Below are positions 1 through 9,296 of a stretch of 64,000 bases of DNA, one piece after another (position 1 is the stretch's first letter; every line of letters starts with the position of its first letter). The position numbers and the translations under genes were made by a program. The stretch spans positions 248,001 through 312,000 of the forward strand of contig NZ_WTYX01000002.1 of the NCBI RefSeq assembly GCF_009827395.1. The letters are read 5' to 3'. A model generated the notes under the pieces. That model searched no databases and was not told the DNA's origin. It was given only the letters and a program-made list of their open reading frames with translations. Origin of the DNA: Pontixanthobacter aquaemixtae (GTDB lineage: Bacteria; Pseudomonadota; Alphaproteobacteria; Sphingomonadales; Sphingomonadaceae).

Positions 1-2
1 AG

Positions 3-995
3 GCGGGCTATCTGCGCGGAAATCTGCGCGAGATTGCCGCGGAGCTTGGCGTTGCTCTGGGTGAAGCGGAAGAGGCATTGGCGGCGGTGCAAACGCTCGA
101 CCCGACCGGCGTGGGCGCGCGATCGCTCAGCGAATGTCTGGCGCTGCAGGCCAAGGAAATTGACCGCTACGATCCGTGCATGGAGCGGCTGATCGAAAAT
201 CTCGACCTTGTCGCGAAGGGCGATTTCGCGCGGCTCAAACGGATGTGCGACGTCGATGATGAAGATTTCGCCGACATGCTGGGCGAATTGCGCGCTTTCG
301 ATCCCAAGCCCGGCCTTGCCTATGGCGGCGCGGCCGAAAGCGCGGTGGTGCCCGACATATTGATCAACGCCAATGATGCCCAGGGCTGGGACATCAAGCT
401 TAACGAAGCCACTTTGCCGCGGCTGGTGGTTAATCGCAGCTATTTCGTCGAACTGCGCGAAGGGTGCACCGACAAGGAATCGCGCGGCTGGCTCAATGAA
501 AAGCTCAACGATGCAAACTGGCTGATCAAGGCGCTCGACCAGCGGCAGAAGACAATCCTCAAAACCGCGTCGGAAATCGTAAAGAAGCAGGACGGCTTTT
601 TTCGCAGGGGCGTGTCCGAGCTCAAACCGCTGACTTTGCGCGAAGTCGCCGAAGAGATCGAAATGCACGAAAGCACGGTCAGCCGTGTAACCTCGAACAA
701 ATATCTCCACTGCGACCGCGGCACGTTCGAGCTCAAATATTTCTTCATGAGCGGCGTTGGCGGCGGCGCCGATGGCGAAGGCGGCGCGTCATCGGAAAGC
801 GTCAAAGCGCGGATCAAGGCGCTGACCGATGCCGAGGATCCGAAAAAGATCCTGTCCGACGACAAGCTGGTCGAAATGCTCAAAGGTGAAGGCTTCGATA
901 TCGCCCGGCGCACCGTTGCCAAATATCGCGAGGCCATGGGAATCGGCAGCAGCGTGCAGAGGCGCAGGGCGAAAAAGTTACAGGCTCTGGGGTGA
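3..995 (+). CDS. rpoN: RNA polymerase sigma-54 factor, C-terminal part
   Basis: The gene enters from the left edge; the frame is open from base 3 and the start is outside the window. Sigma-54 binds core RNA polymerase and recognises -24/-12 promoters, needing an AAA+ activator such as NtrC. The visible part holds the core-binding region, then the helix-turn-helix region (TLREVAEEIEMHESTVSRVT) and, at 903-932, the RpoN box ARRTVAKYRE that reads the -24 element. The C-terminus after the box is short and basic, as is usual. The identification is firm because the RpoN box is diagnostic. A matching -24/-12 promoter lies upstream of glnK in the same window. Confidence 0.97.
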   Translation, partial: AGYLRGNLREIAAELGVALGEAEEALAAVQTLDPTGVGARSLSECLALQAKEIDRYDPCMERLIENLDLVAKGDFARLKRMCDVDDEDFADMLGELRAFDPKPGLAYGGAAESAVVPDILINANDAQGWDIKLNEATLPRLVVNRSYFVELREGCTDKESRGWLNEKLNDANWLIKALDQRQKTILKTASEIVKKQDGFFRRGVSELKPLTLREVAEEIEMHESTVSRVTSNKYLHCDRGTFELKYFFMSGVGGGADGEGGASSESVKARIKALTDAEDPKKILSDDKLVEMLKGEGFDIARRTVAKYREAMGIGSSVQRRRAKKLQALG

Positions 996-1134
996 GTCCC
1001 GAAGGCAACACCCAAAAAGTGTTAACGGCCTTTACCATGCGTTAACCTTTTTTGTTCAGAAGTTGTGTGGTTAATCCACGGCAACACCTCTTAGCGAAGT
1101 GTTACCAAAAATAATTCGGGCGAAAAGGGGAATC
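994..1134 (+). promoter_or_regulatory. ctrA upstream region: CtrA-like box and GANTC sites
   Basis: At 1091-1105 the sequence reads TTAG-N7-TTAC followed by CA, close to the CtrA consensus TTAA-N7-TTAA(CCAT). Further TTAA elements lie at 1022, 1042 and 1071, and a TTTACCAT at 1031, but with N6 rather than N7 spacing. GANTC motifs, the target of the cell-cycle methylase CcrM, occur at 994-998 and 1130-1134. CtrA autoregulation and CcrM control of ctrA are known in Caulobacter; here they are inferred from motifs only. Confidence 0.5.
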
Positions 1135-1138
1135 ACCC

Positions 1139-1834
1139 ATGCGTGTATTGTTGATCGAAGACGAGCCGACAACGGCAAAGGCAATCGAGCTGATGCTGAC
1201 GACTGAAGGCTTTAACGTCTACGCAACCGATTTGGGCGAAGAAGGGCTCGATCTGGGCAAGCTGTATGATTACGATATCATCCTGCTCGATCTGAACCTG
1301 CCGGACATGCATGGCTATGACGTGCTCAAAAAGCTGCGCGTCGCCAAAGTGCAAACGCCCGTTCTTATTCTTTCCGGCATTGCCGAAATGGACAGCAAAA
1401 TCCGTTCATTCGGTTTCGGTGCCGACGATTATGTGACCAAGCCATTCCACCGCGAAGAGCTGGTTGCCCGCATCCACGCCGTTGTGCGTCGTTCGAAAGG
1501 CCACAGCCAATCGATCATCCGCACCGGCAAGCTGGCTGTGAACCTCGATGCAAAGACCGTCGAAGTCGACAGCGCCCGTGTCCACCTGACCGGCAAAGAA
1601 TACGCCATGCTGGAGCTTCTGAGCCTCCGCAAAGGCACCACGCTCACCAAGGAAATGTTCCTCAACCACCTATATGGCGGCATGGATGAGCCAGAACTCA
1701 AGATTATCGACGTCTTCATCTGCAAGCTGCGCAAAAAGCTCAGCCATGCATGCGACGGCGAGAACTACATCGAAACAGTGTGGGGCCGTGGTTACGTCCT
1801 GCGCGATCCCGAAGCCGCTGCGGAAGCTGCGTAA
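1139..1834 (+). CDS. ctrA: Cell-cycle response regulator CtrA
   Basis: OmpR-type response regulator of 231 residues, the usual CtrA length. The receiver domain covers about residues 1-115, with acidic pocket E7/D8 and phospho-acceptor D51 ([14 protein letters not shown]). The winged-helix DNA-binding domain covers about 125-228 and ends with the conserved [10 protein letters not shown]. In Caulobacter, CtrA silences the replication origin and activates division, motility and methylation genes; in Rhodobacterales it is needed for GTA expression. A divK homologue lies at 23 kb and an RcGTA-like cluster at 28-43 kb. The C-terminus ends in an alanine-rich tail. The gene is followed by a strong terminator. 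The gene is intact. Confidence 0.95.
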   Translation: MRVLLIEDEPTTAKAIELMLTTEGFNVYATDLGEEGLDLGKLYDYDIILLDLNLPDMHGYDVLKKLRVAKVQTPVLILSGIAEMDSKIRSFGFGADDYVTKPFHREELVARIHAVVRRSKGHSQSIIRTGKLAVNLDAKTVEVDSARVHLTGKEYAMLELLSLRKGTTLTKEMFLNHLYGGMDEPELKIIDVFICKLRKKLSHACDGENYIETVWGRGYVLRDPEAAAEAA

Positions 1835-1860
1835 CATTTAAGTCTCCTGATAAAGCGAGG

Positions 1861-1892
1861 ACGCCCGGTGTGGAAACACGCCGGGCGTTTTC
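1861..1892 (+). terminator. Rho-independent terminator after ctrA
   Basis: ACGCCCGG at 1861-1868 pairs with CCGGGCGT at 1881-1888 around a short loop and runs into TTTTC. It lies 26 bases after the ctrA stop codon and should end the ctrA transcript. The MITE-like element begins only a few bases later. Confidence 0.85.
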
Positions 1893-1898
1893 GTGCCC

Positions 1899-2166
1899 TT
1901 GTTTGATGCCCTCAGTCGCCGGGCGCGAGCCATCCGGCTCGCTTGGCTTTCCTCGCTTCCGCTCCCTGACGGTCGCTTCGCTGCGGGCGGCCGGTCGGCC
2001 TTGCGGTCCGCCCGTCGGCGGACCGGATCGATGCGATACTGAGATGGCTTGGAATGGCCCGGCCCGACCCAGACGGGCCGCAAGCGCGACCGCGCGTCGC
2101 CCGTTAGGGCTGTAGCCTAAGGGAGCGGATGCGACCGCCGGCACTTGAGGCAAAACAAACAAAAAA
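1899..2166 (+). repeat. MITE-like repeat, copy 1
   Basis: This element fills most of the 376-base gap between ctrA and trmB. Over its central and right parts it is very similar to 33640-33949: shared blocks include GCGGACCGGAT, GATACTGAGATGGCTTGGAA and GCCTAAGGGAGCG. The right end (CTTGAGGCAAAACAAACAA) is the reverse complement of a diverged left end near 1899-1948, so it has imperfect terminal inverted repeats of about 48 bases. A second degraded copy of the right end (CTTGAGGCTAAAACAAAG) sits at about 2176-2193 just before trmB. It has no convincing ORF and is probably a non-autonomous mobile element or a structured intergenic repeat. Confidence 0.7.
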
Positions 2167-2210
2167 CTCCACCGCTTGAGGCTAAAACAAAGACTCTCTA
2201 ACGGAGCCAC

Positions 2211-2912
2211 ATGACCGCGCATAAAGAAGGTGATCCGACTACGCTCAACCGGCTCTATGGCCGCAGCCAGGGGAAACCCTTGCGCGCCGGGCAGCAGGAG
2301 CTGGTCGATAATTTCCTGCCCAAAATTGCCGTGCCGGCGGAAGGTGATGTCACTTCAGAGGCGCTGTTCGGCGATTCCCGCCCGATGCATTTCGAGATCG
2401 GCTTTGGTTCGGGCGAACATATGGCCGACCGCGCCGATATGCTGCCCGATCACGGCTTTATCGGGGCGGAGCCGTTTCTCAATGGTGTGGCTGCGGCATT
2501 GGGTCACGCCAATGAACGCCGCCTGCCCAATATCCGCCTGCATCACGGTGATGCGTTGGAAGTGCTTGCGCGTATTCCCGATGGTTCGCTCAGCTTTGTC
2601 TATCTGCTCCACCCCGATCCGTGGCCCAAAGCGCGCCACGCCAAGCGGCGGATGATGAATGATGGCCCGGTGCGGATGATCGCCGACAAGCTCAAGCCCG
2701 GCGGCGAATTCCGCTTCGGGACCGATCACGATATCTATCTGCGCCATGCGCTGATGGTGATGCGCCGTTTCACCGATGATTTTGAATGGCTCGCCGAAAG
2801 CCCTGCCGATTGGCAGAATCGCCCCGGCGGGTGGAGCGAAACCCGCTACGAGAGAAAGGCCCGCGAAGTGTTCGGGCATGAAGTGTGGTATTTCCGCTAT
2901 CGCAGAAAATAG
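2211..2912 (+). CDS. trmB: tRNA (guanine-N7-)-methyltransferase TrmB
   Basis: TrmB methylates N7 of guanine 46 in the variable loop of tRNAs using S-adenosylmethionine. The 233-residue protein shows the SAM-binding loop FEIGFGSGEH at about residues 61-70 and the family signature HPDPWPKARHAKRR at about 133-146. The C-terminal FGTDHDIY and ETRYERKA motifs are also typical of TrmB. The start has a GGAG ribosome binding site about six bases upstream. The upstream region is taken up by the repeat element, so its promoter may lie in or before that element. A DUF3592 gene follows after 16 bases and may be co-transcribed. Confidence 0.95.
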   Translation: MTAHKEGDPTTLNRLYGRSQGKPLRAGQQELVDNFLPKIAVPAEGDVTSEALFGDSRPMHFEIGFGSGEHMADRADMLPDHGFIGAEPFLNGVAAALGHANERRLPNIRLHHGDALEVLARIPDGSLSFVYLLHPDPWPKARHAKRRMMNDGPVRMIADKLKPGGEFRFGTDHDIYLRHALMVMRRFTDDFEWLAESPADWQNRPGGWSETRYERKAREVFGHEVWYFRYRRK

Positions 2913-2928
2913 GCGATAGAGCGGCCCT

Positions 2929-3639
2929 ATGGTGAAAGCAAAGCTCCTGATTGGCCGCATTTTCATGCCGATGGGTATGGTGTTCGCCAGCATCGGCATC
3001 GGTTTTTTGTGGAGCGATCTGCAACTCGCCGAAGTGGGCATGCGCAGCGAAGGGTCGGTCATTGACCTGTCGCGCAGCCGCAATTCGGACAGCGGTGACA
3101 GTTATCGCCCCGTCGTGGCGTTCTATGACGAGGACGGAACCCGCCACGAATTTGTCGGCCAAGTGGGAAGCAACCCGTCGAGCCATTCGCGCGGCGATGC
3201 GGTAACGGTGATTTACGACCCCGCCGAACCCGGCGATGCGATGATCGACGGGTTTATGGACCGTTTCCTTTTGCCGGTGATTTTCATCGGCATGGGATCG
3301 TTGTTCGCCTTGATCGGCGGCGGATTGATGCTCGCGGTTTGGCGCAGGCGCAAGATCATCGCGCAGCTGAAACGATCGGGCATTCCGATCATGGCAGAAT
3401 TCATCGAATGCTACCGCGATAACAGCACCAAGGTAAACGGCCGCAGCCCCTATCGCGTCGTCGCGCAGGCCACGCATCCGGTGACCGGCACATTGCAAAG
3501 CTTCAAAAGCGATCCGGTCTGGATCGATCTGAGCCGGCAACTGGCCGGTGAAAGGGTGACGGTGTTGGTCGATCCGGTAAAGCCGAAACGCTCCTATATC
3601 GACCTGTCCGAATTTGTCGGACCGGATGAACAGGCCTAG
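2929..3639 (+). CDS. DUF3592 domain membrane protein
   Basis: This 236-residue protein has an N-terminal membrane segment (about residues 8-27) and a second one at about 114-138. Two extramembrane parts share the DUF3592 pattern: a strand-rich repeat with RPVVAFYDEDGTRHEF and a turn before VTVIYDPAEPGDAMI, echoed near the C-terminus as VTVLVDPVKPKRSYID. The function of the family is unknown; members are found widely as envelope proteins. It follows trmB closely and converges with maeB. I recognise the domain but can assign no reaction. Confidence 0.75.
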   Translation: MVKAKLLIGRIFMPMGMVFASIGIGFLWSDLQLAEVGMRSEGSVIDLSRSRNSDSGDSYRPVVAFYDEDGTRHEFVGQVGSNPSSHSRGDAVTVIYDPAEPGDAMIDGFMDRFLLPVIFIGMGSLFALIGGGLMLAVWRRRKIIAQLKRSGIPIMAEFIECYRDNSTKVNGRSPYRVVAQATHPVTGTLQSFKSDPVWIDLSRQLAGERVTVLVDPVKPKRSYIDLSEFVGPDEQA

Positions 3640-3834
3640 CCGCAGCTTTGGATAACGGGCCGGCCACGGGCCCGGCGCAAAACCGTTTTCCTACATCGAA
3701 AGCGGGCGCTAGCTTCGCATCGGCTCTTTGAAAACCGAATCCTTTATCATCAACCGCGCTTTCCTATGGAGTCGCTGCGCGCTGGATGTACTTCATCAAC
3801 TAACTGGCAATTTCGGCCCCGAATCGGGTGCGAA

Positions 3835-6096
3835 TCACCCCACAACACCCGCTGCCGCCAGCACCGCCAGCGTCAGAACATCGGGTGCAATCGCGGTCAT
3901 CGGAGCGATCTGGACGGGTTTCTCCATGCCGATCAACATCGGCCCGATCGTATCGTCGCCGCCCAATTCGCGCAGCAATTTGGCCGAAAGGTTGGCCGAT
4001 TGCAGGCCGGGCATAATCAGGACATTGGCAGGGCCGGACAACCGGCTAAAGGGATAAAGCTTCATCACTTTCGGATTGAGCGCGGCGTCGGGCGCCATTT
4101 CGCCTTCATACTCGAAACCGGGATCTTCCCGGTCGAGAATTGCAACCGCGTCGCGAATGTTTTCCAGCCATTTGCCGCTCGGATTTCCGAAAGTCGAATA
4201 GGACAAGAACGCGACACGCGGTTCGTGGCCCATCCGCCGGGCCACCGCAGCGGTTTCGCGGGCGATATGCGCCAGATCATCCGCGGTTGGCCGTTCGTTG
4301 ATCGTCGTGTCGGCAAGGAATGTCGTGTGGTTCTTGCCGATCATCATATGGATGCCGAAGGGCGGCGCGCCTTCCTTCGCATCGAGCACCAGATTCACTT
4401 CGCGTGCGGTCTGCGCAAAAGTGCGGGTCAGGCCCGAAATCAATGCATCGCCGTGGCCGAGCGCGACCAGCAGAGCGGCGAACACATTGCGCTCCTGATT
4501 GACCATCCGGCGCACGTCGCGTTCGGTATAGCCGCGCCGCTGCAGCCGTTTGTAGAGATACTCCACCATCGCCGGCACATGTTCGCTGACCGCCGAGTTC
4601 TCGATCACGAAATCGCGGTGATCTTCGACCCCCAGCATGTGCATCTTGTCGGCGATTTTCTTGGTCCGGCCAACCAGCACGGGTGTGCCATAGCCGAAAT
4701 CGCGGAACTGGATCGCGGCGCGCAGCACCACTTCTTCTTCGGCTTCGGCAAACACCACGCGCTTCGGATTGGCCTTGGCGGTTTCGTAAGTGTTGGTCAG
4801 CACCGAAGTGGTCGGATTGAGCCGCGCTTTCAGATCGTGGCGGTAGGCATCGAAATCCTCGATCGGGGCTAGCGCCACGCCCGAATCCATCGCCGCTTTC
4901 GCAACCGCAGAAGAAACGACTTCCATCAGCCGCGGATCAAACGGCGCCGGAATAATATAGTCGGTGCCAAATTTGTGGCTCTTGCCATATGCGGCGGCGA
5001 CTTCTTCGGGCACGCGGTCGCGGGCAAGTTGCGCAATGGCATGAGCGGCGGCGACTTTCATTTCCTCGTTAATCGCGGTTGCCTGCACATCCAGTGCGCC
5101 GCGAAAAATGAAAGGGAAGCCCAGCACATTGTTGACCTGGTTCGGATAGTCCGAACGCCCGGTCGCGATGATCGCATCGGGGCGAACAGCTTTGGCATCG
5201 TCGGGCGTGATTTCCGGATCGGGATTCGCCATCGCGAAGATAATGGGTTTGTCAGCCATTTTCTTGACCCATTCGGGCTTGAGCGCACCGGCTGCCGACA
5301 AGCCGAGGAAAATATCCGCTCCTTCAAGAGCTTCCTCGAGGCTGCGCGCTTCGGTTTCGACCGCATGCGCGCTCTTCCATTGGTCAACATTCTCGCGGCC
5401 CGGATAGATCGGCCCGCTGCGATCGCAGACGGTTACATTTTCGTGCGGCACGCCGATGCTTTTGATCAATGCCGTGCAAGCCAACGCCGAGGCGCCAGCC
5501 CCGTTCACGACCATTTTCACATCTTTGAAATCGCGCCCGGTCAAATGGCAGGCATTGATCAGCCCGGCTGCGGCAATGATTGCTGTCCCATGCTGGTCAT
5601 CATGCATGATCGGAATGTTCATCCGTTCGCGCAGCGCTTGCTCGATAATGAAGCATTCGGGGGCAGCGATGTCTTCCAGATTGATCCCTCCAAAGCTTGG
5701 TTCCATCAGCGCAACCGCCTCGATGAAAGCTTCCGGATCTTCGGTCGCCAATTCGATATCGATCGAGTCCACATCGGCGAAGCGTTTGAACAAAACCGCC
5801 TTGCCTTCCATCACCGGCTTCGACGCCAGCGCCCCGAGATTGCCCATACCCAGAATGGCAGTGCCATTGGAAATCACCGCCACCAGATTGCTGCGCGCGG
5901 TGTATTTCGCCGCATTGGCCGGATCATCGGCAATCGCCTGAACAGGCACAGCCACGCCGGGTGAATATGCGAGCGCCAGATCGCGCTGCGTCGCCATTGG
6001 TTTGGAGGCGATAATCTCGATCTTACCGGGCCGGATCGTTTCGTGGTAAAACAGCGCCTCGCGCTTCGTAAAACCTGCATTCTTGTCTTCGGCCAC
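3835..6096 (-). CDS. maeB: NADP-dependent malic enzyme with phosphotransacetylase-like C-terminus
   Basis: MaeB-type malic enzyme: oxidative decarboxylation of malate to pyruvate with NADP. The N-terminal half holds the malic enzyme and NAD(P)-binding domains (MHDDQHGTAI; VVNGAGASALAC). The C-terminal part, from about residue 440, resembles phosphate acetyltransferase; in MaeB proteins this part is thought to be regulatory (acetyl-CoA sensing) rather than catalytic. The frame is open for 25 codons further upstream, but the GTG at 6096 (protein begins VAEDKNAGFTKRE) matches the family start and has AAAGGGA upstream. The resulting 753 residues is a normal length. It is divergent from mutS. Confidence 0.93.
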   Translation of the reverse strand: MAEDKNAGFTKREALFYHETIRPGKIEIIASKPMATQRDLALAYSPGVAVPVQAIADDPANAAKYTARSNLVAVISNGTAILGMGNLGALASKPVMEGKAVLFKRFADVDSIDIELATEDPEAFIEAVALMEPSFGGINLEDIAAPECFIIEQALRERMNIPIMHDDQHGTAIIAAAGLINACHLTGRDFKDVKMVVNGAGASALACTALIKSIGVPHENVTVCDRSGPIYPGRENVDQWKSAHAVETEARSLEEALEGADIFLGLSAAGALKPEWVKKMADKPIIFAMANPDPEITPDDAKAVRPDAIIATGRSDYPNQVNNVLGFPFIFRGALDVQATAINEEMKVAAAHAIAQLARDRVPEEVAAAYGKSHKFGTDYIIPAPFDPRLMEVVSSAVAKAAMDSGVALAPIEDFDAYRHDLKARLNPTTSVLTNTYETAKANPKRVVFAEAEEEVVLRAAIQFRDFGYGTPVLVGRTKKIADKMHMLGVEDHRDFVIENSAVSEHVPAMVEYLYKRLQRRGYTERDVRRMVNQERNVFAALLVALGHGDALISGLTRTFAQTAREVNLVLDAKEGAPPFGIHMMIGKNHTTFLADTTINERPTADDLAHIARETAAVARRMGHEPRVAFLSYSTFGNPSGKWLENIRDAVAILDREDPGFEYEGEMAPDAALNPKVMKLYPFSRLSGPANVLIMPGLQSANLSAKLLRELGGDDTIGPMLIGMEKPVQIAPMTAIAPDVLTLAVLAAAGVVG

Positions 6097-6218
6097 GTGG
6101 GAAATCCCTTTGTCTTGATCTGTTGGGCGGTGTTTAAACAAGCTTCTGCCAATGCGATAGGGGAAAGGCACCGCATACCCCTTCCCGAATCGCGCCAGCC
6201 GCGCCTAACCCTTGGTTC

Positions 6219-8846
6219 ATGGCGGGCAAGTCGACACCGATGATGGAGCAATATCATGCTCTCAAGCAGGAGGCTGAAGGCTGCCTGCTGTTCTACCGGA
6301 TGGGCGACTTTTTCGAGCTGTTTTTTGATGACGCCAAGACCGCCTCGGCCATTCTCGACATTGCGCTGACCGCACGCGGCAAGGATCAGGATAATCCGGT
6401 GCCGATGTGCGGTGTACCAGTCCATTCGGCGGAGGGTTATCTTGCCCGATTGATCAAGGCTGGATGCCGGGTCGCGATTGCTGATCAGGTCGAAACGCCC
6501 GAGGAAGCCAAACAGCGCGCGAAGCGGGAAGGATCCCCGGTTTCAAAAGTGCTGGTGAAGCGTGATATCGTGCGCTTTGTCACCGCCGGCACGCTGACCG
6601 AGGAGGCCTTGCTCGAACCGCGCCGCGCGAACACACTCGCCGCGATCTGCGATGTGCGTGGGACTATCGGGATTGCAAGCTGCGACATCTCGACCGGGCA
6701 GATGGTCTTGCAGCGCTGCGAGCATGTGGATTTGAACGCTGCTCTGGCACAGATCGGGGCAAGCGAAGTTGTGGCTCCGCAAGGATTCGAACACGCTGTC
6801 GACAACGTCATTGAACGGCCGCGTGGCGATTTCGGCAGCGATGAGGGCGAGCGAAGGCTGAAATCGCTACATGAGGTCAAAACTCTCGATGCATTCGGTG
6901 ATTTCACGCGCGAAATGCTCGCCGCGGCGGGCGGTTTGATCGCCTATCTCGACCATGTCGGACGGGGCAATTTGCCGCTGCTGCTGCCACCGCAATTGCG
7001 CGCAAATGATACCCAGATGGCCATGGATGAGGCAACCCGCGCCAGCCTTGAAATCCTGACTTCGCAGCAAGGCGGCCGCAACGGCAGCTTGATTGCCGCG
7101 GTCGACCGCTGCGTGACCGGGGCCGGGGCAAGGCAACTGGCCGATGATCTGGCCGCGCCACTGTGCGATCTCAATGCGATTTCCGCGCGGTTGGCGTTGG
7201 TGCACTATTTCCATGCGGATCCGCTTTTGCGCGCTGACCTGCGCGAAGTGTTGCGCGCACTACCCGATATCGGCCGTGCTTTGGGACGTGTTGTCGCCGG
7301 CAGAGGCAGCCCGCGCGATCTTGGCCAAATCCGCGATGGCTTGGCCGATGCGCGGCGGATCCGTGATTTTCTTGGCCAGAAAGTCGATCGCCCAACGCTG
7401 CTCGAACGCCTGCTGCCGATTATGGGCGGTCATGGCGCTCTGGTCGATCTGATGCAACGGGCATTGGTTGCCGCGCCGCCGACCGAACGACAGAATGGCG
7501 GTTTCATTGCAGAAGGCTATGACGCGGCGCTGGACGAACTGCGCCAGGTCTCGGGCAATGCCCGCCGCGCCATCACATCGCTCGAGGCGCGCTACCGCGA
7601 AGACACCGGCGTCGCTTCGCTCAAGATCAAGCACAACGGTGTGCTGGGCTATTTTATCGAAGTCCCGCCCAAACATGCCGACGCGCTGATGGCGCCCGAC
7701 AGCGGGTTCACGCACCGGCAGACTATGGCCAATGCAGTACGCTTCAATTCGCTTTCGCTGCACGAAGAGGCGGGGCGCATTTCCGAGGCGGGCGGTCATG
7801 CTCTGGCGGCTGAGGAATCCCATTTCGAAGAACTCACGGCGCAAGTCGTCGCGGCGCGCCAGGCAATTGCCGCCACAGCATCGGCTCTCGCCCGGCTTGA
7901 TGTTTCCGCCGGGCAAGCCGAGCGCGCCGCAGAAGGCGATTGGTGTAAGCCCGAGATTCGCGCTGACAAAGGACTGCAAATAGAGGATGGGCGCCACCCG
8001 GTTGTCGAAGCCGCACTTGCGGCGAGCGGTGACCGTTTCGTCGCCAATGATTGTGCGCTGAGCGAACAGGATCGGCTGTGGCTGATTGGCGGACCCAATA
8101 TGGGCGGCAAATCGACATTTCTGCGTCAGAATGCGTTGATCGTTCTGCTGGCGCAAGCGGGGGGATATGTCCCCGCCGCCAATGCTACAATCGGGTTGGT
8201 TGACCGCCTTTTCAGCCGCGTCGGTGCGTCGGATAATCTCGCGCGAGGACGCTCTACCTTCATGGTAGAAATGGTTGAGACAGCCGCCATCCTTTCGCAA
8301 GCGACAGAGCGAAGCTTCGTCATTCTTGACGAAGTCGGGCGCGGCACGTCGACTTATGACGGCTTGGCCTTGGCATGGGCGGTGGTCGAGGCTGTGCACG
8401 AGACAAACAGATGTCGCTGCCTGTTCGCGACACATTATCACGAGCTGGCCCGGCTTGCGGACAGCTGCGATGCCCTGTCCCTGCACCATGTCCGCGCGCG
8501 CGAATGGAAAGGCGATCTGGTATTGCTGCACGAACTGGCCGAAGGGCCAGCAGACCGCAGCTATGGCCTGGCGGTCGCGCGGCTGGCGGGCATTCCCAAA
8601 CCGGTGGTGGCACGGGCCAAATCGGTGCTCGACAAGCTTGAGAAAGGCCGCGCAGAAACGGGTGGTCTGGCAGCTGGTCTTGGCGATTTACCGCTTTTTG
8701 CAGCGGTGGGCGAAGCCGAAGAAGAAAGCGCCGGGGACCATCTAAGAGAACGGCTTGCGAGTTACGAGGTGGACGCCATGTCCCCCCGCGAAGCTCTTGA
8801 GGCGCTTTACGAGCTCAAGAAGCACGCCAAATCCACTGAAATTTAA
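6219..8846 (+). CDS. mutS: DNA mismatch repair protein MutS
   Basis: MutS recognises mismatches and small loops and recruits MutL. The 875-residue protein starts with the mismatch-binding domain (MMEQYHALK, then FYRMGDFFELF with the Phe-x-Glu type wedge region), followed by connector, lever and clamp domains. The ATPase has Walker A GGPNMGGKST starting at G624 and Walker B FVILDEVGRGTSTYDG. The C-terminus (SPREALEALYELKK) is the usual small tetramerisation-type tail. The ATG at 6219 gives the expected N-terminus. A small membrane protein gene follows after 24 bases. Confidence 0.97.
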   Translation: MAGKSTPMMEQYHALKQEAEGCLLFYRMGDFFELFFDDAKTASAILDIALTARGKDQDNPVPMCGVPVHSAEGYLARLIKAGCRVAIADQVETPEEAKQRAKREGSPVSKVLVKRDIVRFVTAGTLTEEALLEPRRANTLAAICDVRGTIGIASCDISTGQMVLQRCEHVDLNAALAQIGASEVVAPQGFEHAVDNVIERPRGDFGSDEGERRLKSLHEVKTLDAFGDFTREMLAAAGGLIAYLDHVGRGNLPLLLPPQLRANDTQMAMDEATRASLEILTSQQGGRNGSLIAAVDRCVTGAGARQLADDLAAPLCDLNAISARLALVHYFHADPLLRADLREVLRALPDIGRALGRVVAGRGSPRDLGQIRDGLADARRIRDFLGQKVDRPTLLERLLPIMGGHGALVDLMQRALVAAPPTERQNGGFIAEGYDAALDELRQVSGNARRAITSLEARYREDTGVASLKIKHNGVLGYFIEVPPKHADALMAPDSGFTHRQTMANAVRFNSLSLHEEAGRISEAGGHALAAEESHFEELTAQVVAARQAIAATASALARLDVSAGQAERAAEGDWCKPEIRADKGLQIEDGRHPVVEAALAASGDRFVANDCALSEQDRLWLIGGPNMGGKSTFLRQNALIVLLAQAGGYVPAANATIGLVDRLFSRVGASDNLARGRSTFMVEMVETAAILSQATERSFVILDEVGRGTSTYDGLALAWAVVEAVHETNRCRCLFATHYHELARLADSCDALSLHHVRAREWKGDLVLLHELAEGPADRSYGLAVARLAGIPKPVVARAKSVLDKLEKGRAETGGLAAGLGDLPLFAAVGEAEEESAGDHLRERLASYEVDAMSPREALEALYELKKHAKSTEI

Positions 8847-8870
8847 GAGTTGGTGCGCTAATATCCTTGC

Positions 8871-9296
8871 ATGAGTTCTTTTCTATCCCGGAACGGCCTG
8901 GTCGCGCTGGTGGCGCTGGGCATCATCATGTTCGGTGTCTCTCACCTCGTCGGTAGTGAAGGTGAAGATGGCGTGCTGATGAGAGCCGCCAAGGATTTCA
9001 CTGGCGAAGAAACCGAGGAAGCCGTCGAGGCGCCCAAACCTGCGCAACCAGCTGAAGTTGCTGCCCCAGCCGCTCCGCCACCATCGCCGGTGGTTGAAGG
9101 CGATTTCTACGAAGACAATGAGTTGATTGACGCCGCTGCCGGTTTTGATCCCACGCCAACCGACAACACCGAACAGAAGTCCGAACTTGAATCAGATGAA
9201 GCGCTGATCATTAGCCAGACTGACGCAAAGCCAAGCGGAGTTGCCGATCAAGGAAATGCCGTGGTAAACATCAACGATGGCGACATCATCCAATGA
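8871..9296 (+). CDS. Hypothetical single-pass membrane protein with acidic, Ala/Pro-rich tail
   Basis: I do not recognise this 141-residue protein. It has one membrane segment at about residues 8-27, then a low-complexity region rich in Glu, Ala and Pro (KPAQPAEVAAPAAPPPSP) that is probably disordered, and an acidic C-terminus. The arrangement suggests an anchored periplasmic or cytoplasmic linker. It lies between mutS and a DUF202-like gene and overlaps the latter by 20 bases, so the two are probably translated from one message. Confidence 0.6.
   Translation: MSSFLSRNGLVALVALGIIMFGVSHLVGSEGEDGVLMRAAKDFTGEETEEAVEAPKPAQPAEVAAPAAPPPSPVVEGDFYEDNELIDAAAGFDPTPTDNTEQKSELESDEALIISQTDAKPSGVADQGNAVVNINDGDIIQ

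Noticed and set aside
1021-1046. TTAA elements at 1022 and 1042 with TTTACC between, upstream of ctrA, as the main CtrA site
   Set aside because: The spacing is N6, not N7, on both sides. The site at 1091-1105 has correct spacing and was preferred.
3766-4872. Long forward frame (368 codons) inside the maeB region
   Set aside because: It is antisense to maeB, which has clear malic enzyme motifs. Its composition (His, Arg and Gln rich) is typical of a shadow frame in high-GC DNA.
7260-8531. Reverse frame (423 codons) opposite mutS
   Set aside because: Antisense to the MutS ATPase domain, including the Walker A and B regions; no family recognised.
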